Source of the DNA: Deltaproteobacteria bacterium
Lineage (GTDB): Bacteria; Desulfobacterota; Desulfobulbia; Desulfobulbales; Desulfocapsaceae
DNA length: 5,245 bases
NCBI GenBank assembly: GCA_021779275.1
Contig: JAJYAX010000142.1
Coordinates: 1-5,245, forward strand
Direction: 5' to 3'
Shown here: in pieces, positions 1 to 5,245 of the stretch
Layout: every line of letters starts with the position of its first letter
Numbering within the stretch: the first letter of the stretch is position 1
Notes under the pieces: model-generated
What the model was told of the DNA's origin: nothing
Databases searched by the model: none
The model's input: the letters and a program-made list of their open reading frames with translations, nothing else
Program-made: the position numbers and the translations under genes

Positions 1-2027
1 GGACCCTGGTCTACCGGGTGGCCTATCTGCTGGACCACGGGGTGGCGCCGGAGAACATCCTGCTGCTCACTTTTACCAGAAAGGCGGCCCAGGAGATGCT
101 GTGGCGCGCCGGCCGTCTGATCAATGATTCCTGCAACAGGGTCGTGGGCGGCACCTTCCACGGCATTGCCAATATGCTGCTCAGGCGATATGGCTCGCAT
201 ATAGGCTTCGACTCCTCCTTTACGATCATCGACCGTGCGGATGCGGAGGGGATAGTCAACCTTCTGAAGTCGTCTCTGGGGGTCGGGGGCAAGGGAAAAC
301 AGTTCCCCTCCAAGCGGGTCATCATCAATATGATCAGCGGAGCGGTCAATAAATCCATTGCTCTGGAGGATCTTCTCTTTGACCAGTATAACCACTTGAG
401 CGAGCATCTGGACGATATCCTGACCCTGCAGAAGCATTATCTGGAGTTCAAGCTCAATCACGGCCTGATGGACTATGATGATCTGCTGACCAACTGGAAA
501 CGGTTGCTGACCGAGGTTCCGGAGGCGCGCACTGCCATATCCTCCAGGTTTTCCCATATCATGGTGGACGAATACCAGGATACCAATCTGGTCCAGGCCG
601 ATATCATCCGTCTGGCCGCCTTCACCCATGAGAACGTGATGGCGGTCGGCGACGACTCACAGTCCATCTATTCCTTCCGCGGCGCCGATTTCTATAATAT
701 CATGCGCTTCCCGAAGATCTTTCCCGACACCCGGATCATCAAACTGGAAGAGAATTACCGCTCCTCCCAGCCCATCCTGACGCTGACCAACGATATTATC
801 CGGAACGCGACGGACAAGTATACAAAAACCCTGTTCACCCGCATTGAAGGTGATCTGAAGCCCAGGCTCTTTGCCGCCGCCGACGAGCGTCAGGAGGCCC
901 GGTTCGTGGCCGGAAAGATCAGACAGCTGCATGAAGACGGGACACCGCCGGGTGAGATCGCCGTCCTGTTCCGCTCCGGCTTTCATTCCTTCAAGCTGGA
1001 GCTGGAGCTGGCCGCGGGCGGGATGGATTTTGAAAAACGCGGCGGCCTGAAACTGACCGAGTCGGCGCATATCAAAGATGTGCTGTCCTTCCTGCGTATC
1101 CTGGCTAATCCGAAGGACAACATGTCCTGGAACAGGATACTGCTCCAGCTGGAGAAGATCGGTCCGAAGACCGCCCAGAAGATTACCGCAGCCATCGCCC
1201 TCTCGGAGGAGCCCTTTGCAACCCTGGCCGCCTATCCGGCCGGGGCCGCCTGGAAAAAGGGCCTGGCGGCCCTGACATCTCTGTTTGATACCCTGCGGGG
1301 CAGTGATTCCCCGCCGGTCCTCTTCGAGACCGTTATGCAGTACTATGAGCCGCTCTTCGAGGAGATCTATGCCGATGATTATCCCAAGAGGAAAAAGGAT
1401 CTGGATCAGCTGAAGGGAATCATCGCCGGCTATGAGAGCCTGCAGACCTTTATAGACGACACGGCCCTCGATCCGCCCGATACCAATGCCCGGCTGGATC
1501 CGGAGAGCAAGCTGGTCCTCTCCACCATCCATTCCGCCAAGGGCCTGGAGTGGGAGGTGGTCTTCGTGATCGGGCTGGCCGAGGGGCGTTTTCCCCATCC
1601 ATCGGCCGAGCAGGGCGGACAGTGGGAAGAGGAGAGGCGACTTCTCTATGTGGCGGCAACGAGGGCCAAAAAACGTCTCTATCTCTGCTATCCCCAAGAC
1701 CTGATGCTGCCGGACCGGACCTTTCAGCGTGTCGGCATGTCGCCCTTTCTCCGTGAGTTGGGGCCGGGCCTCTATGACCGGATCGAAAAAGACCGGCCAC
1801 CCCGGGAGCCTTTTTCTTTGCCGAAGATCGCGCCTGCTCCTGCCGGGAGACCGGCCAAGATATCCCTGGAGGATCTCTCCCGGGGCTGCGCGGTCAGCCA
1901 TCCGTTCTTTGGCGAAGGCGTTGTCGCGCGACTGGTGAAGCCCCGTTCCGTGGATGTCGTTTTTGACAAGCATGGCCTAAAGACCCTGCATCTGGATTAT
2001 GCAAAACTGAAGGTGATCCGGAAATGA
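1..2027 (+). CDS. UvrD/PcrA-type superfamily 1A DNA helicase (5' end missing)
   Basis: ATP-dependent 3'-5' DNA helicase of the UvrD/Rep/PcrA family, expected to act in the cytoplasm in excision repair, replication restart or clearing proteins from DNA. The reading frame is open from base 3 (TLVYRVAYLL), matching the residues that follow the Walker A GKT in UvrD, so the Q-motif and Walker A lie just outside the window. The GTG at 18 is internal, not the true start. Counting from that GTG: motif Ia LTFTRKAAQEM at 17-27, Ib GTFHG at 45-49, Walker B DEYQD at 184-188, motif III GDDSQSIYSFRGA at 211-223, motif IV EENYRSS at 244-250, motif V STIHSAKGLEW at 502-512, and motif VI EEERRLLYVAATRAKK at 537-552. 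The tail (628 on, HPFFGEGVV to HLDYAKLKVI) matches the PcrA/UvrD C-terminal Tudor-like domain that contacts RNA polymerase. About 30-40 residues are missing, giving a normal family length near 700. UvrD and PcrA cannot be told apart here, so no symbol is given. Confidence 0.95.
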   Translation, partial: TLVYRVAYLLDHGVAPENILLLTFTRKAAQEMLWRAGRLINDSCNRVVGGTFHGIANMLLRRYGSHIGFDSSFTIIDRADAEGIVNLLKSSLGVGGKGKQFPSKRVIINMISGAVNKSIALEDLLFDQYNHLSEHLDDILTLQKHYLEFKLNHGLMDYDDLLTNWKRLLTEVPEARTAISSRFSHIMVDEYQDTNLVQADIIRLAAFTHENVMAVGDDSQSIYSFRGADFYNIMRFPKIFPDTRIIKLEENYRSSQPILTLTNDIIRNATDKYTKTLFTRIEGDLKPRLFAAADERQEARFVAGKIRQLHEDGTPPGEIAVLFRSGFHSFKLELELAAGGMDFEKRGGLKLTESAHIKDVLSFLRILANPKDNMSWNRILLQLEKIGPKTAQKITAAIALSEEPFATLAAYPAGAAWKKGLAALTSLFDTLRGSDSPPVLFETVMQYYEPLFEEIYADDYPKRKKDLDQLKGIIAGYESLQTFIDDTALDPPDTNARLDPESKLVLSTIHSAKGLEWEVVFVIGLAEGRFPHPSAEQGGQWEEERRLLYVAATRAKKRLYLCYPQDLMLPDRTFQRVGMSPFLRELGPGLYDRIEKDRPPREPFSLPKIAPAPAGRPAKISLEDLSRGCAVSHPFFGEGVVARLVKPRSVDVVFDKHGLKTLHLDYAKLKVIRK

Positions 2028-2094
2028 TCGCCCATCCGTCTCTTCCCGAGGACTTTTCCCCCGTGGAGAGTCACCTTCCATTCAAACACTTCTC

Positions 2095-2098
2095 AGGA
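2095..2098 (+). promoter_or_regulatory. Ribosome binding site for folC (GTG start)
   Basis: AGGA lies 7 nt before the GTG at 2106. No in-frame ATG lies closer, and the protein N-terminus read from this GTG (MNYLEAEAYLNSLQ) lines up with the usual FolC N-terminus, so the non-ATG start is preferred. The 78-nt gap after the helicase stop shows no obvious terminator, so read-through from the helicase gene is possible. Confidence 0.55.
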
Positions 2099-2105
2099 CA
2101 CTCCC

Positions 2106-3443
2106 GTGAATTACCTTGAGGCAGAGGCCTATCTGAACAGTCTCCAGTTTCACAAGATCAAACTCGGGCTTGAGGCCATGCGATCCTTTTTGGACCGGGT
2201 CCAGCGGCCGGAGCTGAAGGTGAAATTCGTCCATGTCGCCGGCACCAACGGCAAGGGGTCGGTGAGCATGACCCTGCTGACGATCCTTTCCGGCCACGGC
2301 TATCGCGTCGGTCTGTACACCTCTCCCCATCTCAGCTCTGTGCGGGAACGTCTGCGGATCAATGATACCTATATCAGCCGGGAGAAGTTTGCCGGGATTG
2401 CCACCCGCATCCGGGAGGTGCTGGGAGAGGAGAAGATCACCTACTTTGAGTTCACCACAGCCCTGGCCTTTCTCTGGTTTGCCGAGTCCAATCTGGATCT
2501 GGCGATCCTGGAGACGGGGCTGGGCGGACGGCTGGATGCGACCAATGTGGTCGTGCCGCTGGTCTCGGTGATCACCAATGTCAGTATGGATCACGAGGCC
2601 TACCTCGGCCATGACCTGGAATCCATTGCCTTTGAAAAGGCAGGGATCATCAAGGCCGGTGTGCCGGTGGTCAGCGGCACGGAGGAAGAGAGGACCACCG
2701 GGGTGATCCGCAGACGATGCCGGGAACTGGGGGCCGATCTCCATCAGTATGGCGAGGCCTTTGCGACGGAGGCGGCAGGCGATGGCGCCTGGAACTGGCA
2801 AGGCCTTGCAGGCCCTCTGACGGGCAGGGAGCTGCCGGGGTTGCGCTGCTCCATGCGGGGAAGCTACCAGATCGCAAACGCCTCGCTGTCTCTTGCCGTC
2901 CTGGCCCTGCTGGCGGACCGGGGCTTTCCGGTTCCACCTGCGGATATCCGGGCCGGACTGCTGGGCGTGCGCTGGCCGGGGCGGTTGGAGTATGTTGTCC
3001 TGGACAGGACGACGAGAGAGCAGGTGTTCGGTCCGGCGGAGGTGGGCAATCTGGTCCATTACCTGCTGGACGGCGCCCATAATCCGGCCGGGGTCGACAG
3101 CCTGGTTTCGACCCTGAAAGAGGAGTATGCCTACAGGCGATTGCTGGTGGTCTGGGGAGCCATGATTGACAAGGATCTGGCGAAGACGATCCCAGCCATA
3201 GGAGCCATGGCCGACCGGATAATCTTTACGCGGCCTGCTGGTGAACGCGCGGCGGAGCCTGTGCAGCTGCTGGCCTGTCTGCCTGCAGAGCTGCATTCCA
3301 AGGCCGAGTTGGTGGCCGATGTGAGCCAGGCGCTTCTGACGGCCGAACGGGTGGCAGGTCCCGGAGATCTCATTGTTGTTGCCGGATCGCTCTATCTGAT
3401 CGGCGCCGTCCGGACCTTTCTGCTCGGTGAATTGGTGGAGTAA
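2106..3443 (+). CDS. folC: Bifunctional dihydrofolate synthase / folylpolyglutamate synthase
   Basis: Cytoplasmic Mur-ligase-like enzyme of folate metabolism. The family joins glutamate to dihydropteroate (dihydrofolate synthase) and adds further glutamates to reduced folates, using ATP through an acyl-phosphate. At 445 residues it is the usual length. Visible signatures: P-loop GTNGKGS at 46-52; YTSPHL at 71-76; FEFTTALAF near 114-122; ETGLGGRLDATN at 136-147; ITNVSMDH at 156-163, whose His and Asp/Glu neighbours bind metal; FEKAGIIK at 176-183, near the lysine that is carbamylated in characterised homologues; and DGAHNP at 322-327 at the start of the C-terminal domain. The TSPHL and LGGRLDATN motifs are specific to FolC among Mur ligases. 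Whether both activities are present cannot be decided from sequence, though most bacterial FolC proteins have both. The stop codon overlaps the start of the HNH gene, pointing to one transcript. Confidence 0.96.
   Translation: MNYLEAEAYLNSLQFHKIKLGLEAMRSFLDRVQRPELKVKFVHVAGTNGKGSVSMTLLTILSGHGYRVGLYTSPHLSSVRERLRINDTYISREKFAGIATRIREVLGEEKITYFEFTTALAFLWFAESNLDLAILETGLGGRLDATNVVVPLVSVITNVSMDHEAYLGHDLESIAFEKAGIIKAGVPVVSGTEEERTTGVIRRRCRELGADLHQYGEAFATEAAGDGAWNWQGLAGPLTGRELPGLRCSMRGSYQIANASLSLAVLALLADRGFPVPPADIRAGLLGVRWPGRLEYVVLDRTTREQVFGPAEVGNLVHYLLDGAHNPAGVDSLVSTLKEEYAYRRLLVVWGAMIDKDLAKTIPAIGAMADRIIFTRPAGERAAEPVQLLACLPAELHSKAELVADVSQALLTAERVAGPGDLIVVAGSLYLIGAVRTFLLGELVE
3434..3440 (+). promoter_or_regulatory. 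Ribosome binding site inside the folC end, for the HNH gene
   Basis: GGTGGAG lies within the last codons of folC. It is only 2 nt from the ATG at 3443 but 5 nt from a second in-frame ATG at 3446. The normal spacing favours 3446 as the real start, which would remove one methionine; both starts support coupled translation after folC. Confidence 0.5.
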
Positions 3444-3742
3444 TGATGGACTTTTTCGGCTTTGACGGGGTTGACGAGGCCTGGATCAAACGGGAAAAGG
3501 CCAGGGCCAGAGAGCTCAGAAAGACCCGCTGGTGGCAGCAGAAGACGGCAGCGGGGAGATGCCATTATTGCGGCTCCGTTGTCCCCCATAAAGACCTGAC
3601 CATGGATCATCTGGTGCCCTTGGCCATGGGGGGACGCAGCACCAGGGACAATATCGTCCCCTCCTGCAAGGACTGCAACACGAAAAAGAGATCCATGATG
3701 CCGCTTGAATGGGAGGCCTTTATCGCCGGAGGATTGGGATGA
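3443..3742 (+). CDS. Small HNH endonuclease family protein
   Basis: A stand-alone 99-residue HNH nuclease-fold protein. The N-terminal half (about 1-38) is charged and probably helical, with a basic patch ARARELRKTRWWQQK. The C-terminal half is a complete HNH module: CHYC at 40-43 and CKDC at 75-78 form a four-cysteine zinc site, DH at 55-56 supplies the catalytic histidine, PLAMGG follows at 59-64, and N70 and N79 are the conserved asparagines. The whole domain is intact, so it should be able to bind a divalent metal and cut nucleic acid, but the target and role are unknown. It has no methylase, integrase or toxin partner beside it; its neighbour is folC, whose stop it overlaps (TAATG). That coupling suggests a resident chromosomal gene rather than phage cargo, though HNH domains of this kind also occur in phages and restriction systems. 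Confidence 0.88.
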   Translation: MMDFFGFDGVDEAWIKREKARARELRKTRWWQQKTAAGRCHYCGSVVPHKDLTMDHLVPLAMGGRSTRDNIVPSCKDCNTKKRSMMPLEWEAFIAGGLG

Positions 3743-3767
3743 GCGGAGTTTTAGGGGCGAGGACTCC

Positions 3768-3781
3768 GGGATGCGGGATGC
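3768..3781 (+). repeat. Tandem 7-bp direct repeat (GGGATGC x2)
   Basis: Two exact adjacent copies of GGGATGC, 26 nt after the HNH stop codon. They lie in a 198-nt gap (3743-3940) that otherwise shows no gene of its own. Just upstream, CGGAGT (3744-3749) and ACTCCG (3763-3768) form a short inverted repeat with a 13-nt loop and no T-run, so it is a poor terminator. The repeat may be simple polymerase slippage. Confidence 0.45.
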
Positions 3782-3854
3782 TTGGGAAGAACAAGGAAGA
3801 GGTCCGGATGCAGAAACCGGAAGGAGAGGATGAGATGTTCCTCCGTGGTTTCTC

Positions 3855-3882
3855 TTGCGAAAAAAAAAGTCTGTGGTATGAT
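3855..3882 (+). promoter_or_regulatory. Sigma-70-type extended -10 promoter for tRNA-Arg
   Basis: The -35 box TTGCGA (3855-3860) is separated by 16 nt, including a run of nine A, from the -10 box TATGAT (3877-3882), which is preceded by the extended -10 TGG (3874-3876). The -10 is followed by a GC-rich discriminator GGCGC, as is typical of stable-RNA promoters that respond to the stringent response. Transcription would start near 3889, leaving a leader of about 50 nt before the mature tRNA. Position and composition both fit a dedicated tRNA promoter. Confidence 0.65.
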
Positions 3883-3940
3883 GGCGCAACAATAAACTCT
3901 TCCAACTGTTCTGTGAGGGTTTAATCATTTTTGTCACAAT

Positions 3941-4017
3941 GGGCGGGTAGCTCAGCTGGATAGAGTGTCGGCCTCCGAAGCCGAAGGTCGGGCGTTCGAA
4001 TCGCCTCTCGCCTACCA
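3941..4017 (+). tRNA. tRNA-Arg (anticodon CCG), CCA encoded
   Basis: The full cloverleaf can be folded by hand. Acceptor stem GGGCGGG (3941-3947) pairs with CTCGCCT (4007-4013) using two G-U pairs. The D stem GCTC (3950-3953) pairs with GAGT (3963-3966) around a loop containing GG. The anticodon stem TCGGC (3968-3972) pairs with GCCGA (3980-3984) around the loop CTCCGAA, giving anticodon CCG at 3975-3977, which reads the arginine codon CGG. The variable loop is 5 nt. The T stem GGGCG (3990-3994) pairs with CGCCT (4002-4006) around TTCGAAT. The discriminator is A4014 and CCA (4015-4017) is encoded. The gene is intact and single, with its own promoter upstream and terminator directly downstream. 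Confidence 0.97.
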
Positions 4018-4020
4018 ATA

Positions 4021-4060
4021 AAAAAAAGGGTTTAAGCCAAGTTGGCTTAAACCCTTTTTT
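4021..4060. terminator. Bidirectional intrinsic terminator after tRNA-Arg
   Basis: GGGTTTAAGCC (4028-4038) pairs perfectly with GGCTTAAACCC (4044-4054) around the loop AAGTT, whose outer bases can pair further. The stem is flanked by seven A (4021-4027) on the left and six T (4055-4060) on the right. It therefore ends in a U-tract when read from either strand. On the + strand it lies 3 nt after the tRNA CCA; on the - strand it would end a convergent gene, and a - strand reading frame does stop inside the hairpin. Confidence 0.92.
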
Positions 4061-4379
4061 CGTTCTGTGAAGCTATTGTGAAGTTGTGGCGCCAGACCGC
4101 ATGGACCAGCCGCTTCCAGGCCTCCTCGTTGGTGCTTTCCAGCGAGCGCAGATTCAGCCGCGGCTTGCCGACGGTGCTGACGCCGAAGGTCTGACCGGTG
4201 ATATGCCCTCCAAGACACGACTTCTGCAAATAAAGATAACGGGCGGCTCCCGCTGGATATCCGTCAACGCCTTTGGGTTGACCTTCCAAAATTAAAGGTC
4301 GAACCGCGATACGGATATCGAAGAAGCACCGGAAGTTGAAACCGAAGCCCTGTTGGGGGCGGTTGTCTGTTGAATACAA
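4047..4379 (-). pseudogene. Possible degraded 3' end of an unidentified - strand gene
   Basis: An open - strand frame of 110 codons runs from a TTG at 4379 to a TAA inside the terminator. I do not recognise the protein. The last part before the terminator (about 4080-4208, including GKPRLNLRSLESTNEEAW) has strong G/C preference at third positions (38 of 43 codons by hand count) and a plausible amphipathic helix, as a real gene of this genome would. The first half is more AT-rich, has irregular codon use and begins at a TTG without a ribosome binding site. The pattern suggests the C-terminal remnant of a gene whose 5' part was lost or scrambled, ending at a terminator shared with the convergent tRNA. 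It could also be a small real gene or chance. The overlapping + strand frame (4086-4295) has weaker codon bias. Confidence 0.25.
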
Positions 4380-4409
4380 AGATGATCGATTTAATCTCTT
4401 ATTTGTCCA

Positions 4410-4438
4410 TTGTCATTTTTCGAGCATTAGTTCATACT
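4410..4438 (+). promoter_or_regulatory. Candidate sigma-70 promoter for formate dehydrogenase
   Basis: TTGTCA (4410-4415, five of six consensus bases) is followed after 17 nt by CATACT (4433-4438, four of six). It lies in the AT-rich leader and would give a transcript start near 4445 and a 5' leader of about 150 nt. AT-rich DNA produces such matches by chance, so this is only the best of several weak candidates. I saw no convincing sigma-54 or FNR-type site. Confidence 0.35.
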
Positions 4439-4536
4439 CAATAAATAAAGTAAGAATGGATATTTTGCTCCGCAGCTTTTTCAAGGAGCTCTAGTTGACC
4501 GAACAGAAAATCTCCACATGGCCTCATTAAAAAATT

Positions 4537-4557
4537 GCCGGATCTACACATTCCGGC
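4537..4557 (+). promoter_or_regulatory. Inverted repeat in the formate dehydrogenase leader
   Basis: GCCGGA (4537-4542) and TCCGGC (4552-4557) are a perfect 6-bp inverted repeat around a 9-nt spacer, 36 nt before the start codon. In RNA it would form a small GC hairpin upstream of the ribosome binding site; in DNA it could be a protein dyad. A T-rich stretch (TTTTCTCTT, 4566-4574) follows too far away for a standard terminator. Function is unknown. Confidence 0.35.
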
Positions 4558-4582
4558 CGATTGGATTTTCTCTTACCATGCG

Positions 4583-4588
4583 AGGAGG
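4583..4588 (+). promoter_or_regulatory. Ribosome binding site fixing the formate dehydrogenase start
   Basis: A near-perfect AGGAGG sits 5 nt before the ATG at 4594. This rules out the in-frame TTG at 4561, which lies upstream of the site and would add 11 residues ahead of the twin-arginine signal. Confidence 0.85.
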
Positions 4589-4593
4589 ACGCA

Positions 4594-5245
4594 ATGCAGC
4601 TCAACCGACGTCAGTTTTTTCAAATCTGTGCAGCAGGCGCGGGCAGTACCAGTCTGGCAATGCTGGGTTTTTCCACATCTGATGCAGTGGCTGAAGTACG
4701 GGCATTCAAACTCTTGCGCGCCACCGAAACGCGCAGTACCTGTCCCTATTGCTCGGTGGGGTGCGGCCTGCTCATCTACGGCTTAGGGGATTCGTCAAAA
4801 AATGCGGAGGCCACGGTCATCCACATTGAGGGGGACCCGGATCACCCGGTGAACCGCGGCACTCTGTGTCCCAAGGGGGCTGGTCTGCTGGACTTCGTGC
4901 AGAGCAAAGACCGGCTCAAATATCCCGAATATCGGGCTCCCGGCAGTTTGGAATGGCAGCGCATCACCTGGGACACGGCCTTCAGCCGCATCGCTTCCCT
5001 GATGAAGGCGGATCGCGATAAAAATTTCATCGCCAAAAATGACAAGGGCGAAACGGTGAATCGCTGGATCAGCACCGGCTTTCTGGCTGCGTCGGCCTCC
5101 AGCAACGAAACCGGTTACCTGACGCAGAAAATCGCGCGGAGCCTGGGGATGCTGGCCTTCGACAACCAGGCGAGGGTCTGACACGGTCCGACGGTGGCAA
5201 GTCTTGCCCCGACGTTTGGCCGCGGCGCCATGACCAACCACTGGG
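4594..5245 (+). CDS. Formate dehydrogenase alpha subunit, selenocysteine-containing, Tat-exported (3' end missing)
   Basis: Catalytic subunit of an FdnG/FdoG-type membrane-associated formate dehydrogenase, which oxidises formate to CO2 on the periplasmic side with a molybdenum or tungsten bis-pterin cofactor and passes electrons through Fe-S clusters to partner subunits. The N-terminus is a twin-arginine signal: NRRQFFQ at 4-10, a hydrophobic stretch to about 26, and a likely cleavage after DAVA (33). Cysteines C50, C53, C57 and C92 (CPYCSVGC...LCPKG) bind a [4Fe-4S] cluster. Residues NQARV at 191-195 lead to an in-frame TGA at codon 196, then HGPTVASLAPTFGRGAMTNHW. This matches the active-site segment of E. 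coli FdnG, where residue 196 is selenocysteine. The TGA is followed by a SECIS hairpin, so it is not a stop. About 217 of roughly 1000 codons are in the window; the Fe-S and cytochrome subunits should follow. It stands alone after a 500-nt leader, separate from the folC group. Confidence 0.95.
5179..5214 (+). promoter_or_regulatory. Selenocysteine TGA codon and bacterial SECIS hairpin
   Basis: Starting 10 nt after the first base of the TGA (5179-5181), CGACGG (5189-5194) pairs with CCGACG (5209-5214) with one A-A mismatch. GGCAA (5196-5200) pairs with TTGCC (5204-5208) around the loop GTC (5201-5203). T5195 is left as a single bulged base. Counting the T of TGA as 1, the bulge is at 17 and loop G and T are at 23 and 24, the positions recalled as critical for SelB binding in the E. 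coli fdhF element. The hairpin lies inside the coding sequence, as in all bacterial SECIS elements, and implies SelA, SelB, SelC and SelD elsewhere in the genome. Confidence 0.9.

Larger units (their letters stand above)
4061..4593. other. Gene-poor interval between tRNA-Arg and formate dehydrogenase
   Basis: A 533-nt stretch without a convincing intact gene. The left part (to about 4210) is GC-rich and coding-like on the - strand. Positions about 4210-4380 are mixed in composition. About 4380-4540 is clearly AT-rich and looks like regulatory leader for the formate dehydrogenase gene. I found no second copy of the tRNA 3' end here, no terminal inverted repeats and no transposase, so an integrated element is not demonstrated. 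Confidence 0.6.

Noticed and set aside
18..20. GTG at 18 as the start of the helicase
   Set aside because: The frame is open to the window edge and the upstream residues match the family; starting here would remove the Walker A ATP-binding loop.
657..1973. Long - strand frame of 438 codons opposite the helicase
   Set aside because: It is a shadow of the well-supported helicase gene, with no recognisable motif and a composition explained by the GC-rich + strand codons.
2082..3296. Long - strand frame of 404 codons opposite folC
   Set aside because: The + strand carries every FolC signature; the - strand translation is rich in Arg, Gln, His and Pro, as expected for an antisense shadow.
3709..3924. 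71-codon + strand frame after the HNH gene
   Set aside because: It starts inside the HNH gene, runs through the tRNA promoter and has no ribosome binding site or recognisable motif.
3392..4018. 208-codon - strand frame covering the HNH gene and the tRNA
   Set aside because: It runs antisense through an intact tRNA and an intact HNH gene. Its N-terminal residues are the antisense translation of the tRNA, a common false gene call.
4280..4379. Faint resemblance of - strand residues (NRPQQGFGFNFR) to the C-terminal end of formylglycine-generating-enzyme-like domains
   Set aside because: The match is only a few residues, lacks the preceding conserved core, and the frame around it is not coding-like; it is too weak to name a family.
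4519..4538. TGGC...TTGC as a sigma-54 promoter upstream of formate dehydrogenase
   Set aside because: The GG and GC dinucleotides are 15 nt apart instead of the required 10.
3941..4560. Genomic island integrated at the tRNA-Arg 3' end
   Set aside because: The site type is a common integration target, but there is no integrase gene and no second copy of the tRNA 3' end in the window, so it cannot be claimed.
4561..4593. Upstream TTG start for the formate dehydrogenase, adding 11 residues
   Set aside because: The AGGAGG lies after it and 5 nt before the ATG at 4594, and the extension would precede the twin-arginine signal without any family support.

Overview
The window looks like a piece of a Gram-negative bacterial chromosome with moderately high GC. 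The gene content (a PcrA/UvrD-type helicase, folC, a small HNH protein, and a Tat-exported selenocysteine formate dehydrogenase) would fit an anaerobic or facultative deltaproteobacterium such as a Desulfobulbales- or Geobacter-like organism. That placement is inferred from protein flavour and gene content only and is not proven here.

Layout, left to right, all genes on the + strand. (1) Positions 1-2027 hold the 3' part of a UvrD/PcrA superfamily 1A DNA helicase. Its N-terminal Q-motif and Walker A are cut off by the window edge, but motifs Ia to VI and the C-terminal Tudor-like domain are present. (2) After a 78-nt gap, folC (2106-3443) starts at GTG and encodes the dihydrofolate/folylpolyglutamate synthase. 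(3) A 99-residue Cys4-type HNH endonuclease (3443-3742) overlaps the folC stop codon by one base (TAATG), so the two are probably co-transcribed and translationally coupled. (4) A strong-looking extended -10 promoter (3855-3882) drives a single tRNA-Arg(CCG) gene with an encoded CCA end (3941-4017). It is followed at once by a symmetrical hairpin with A and T tracts that can terminate transcription in both directions. (5) Positions 4061-4593 hold no convincing intact gene. The part next to the tRNA has coding-like composition on the - strand (ending inside the terminator) and is probably the degraded end of an unidentified gene. The rest is AT-rich leader with a candidate sigma-70 promoter and a small dyad. 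(6) From 4594 to the window edge is the start of an FdnG/FdoG-type formate dehydrogenase alpha subunit, with a twin-arginine signal peptide, a [4Fe-4S] cysteine motif, and an in-frame TGA at codon 196. That TGA is followed by a bacterial SECIS hairpin, so it should be read as selenocysteine rather than stop.

The most instructive point is the selenocysteine codon: conventional ORF calling ends this protein at residue 195, whereas the reading frame and the family homology run on to the window edge. The helicase, folC and HNH genes are genome maintenance and folate metabolism. The formate dehydrogenase is a separate respiratory or formate-oxidation unit on the far side of the tRNA, whose partner subunits should lie downstream of the window. 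I see no CRISPR array, complete insertion sequence or clearly new multi-gene system.
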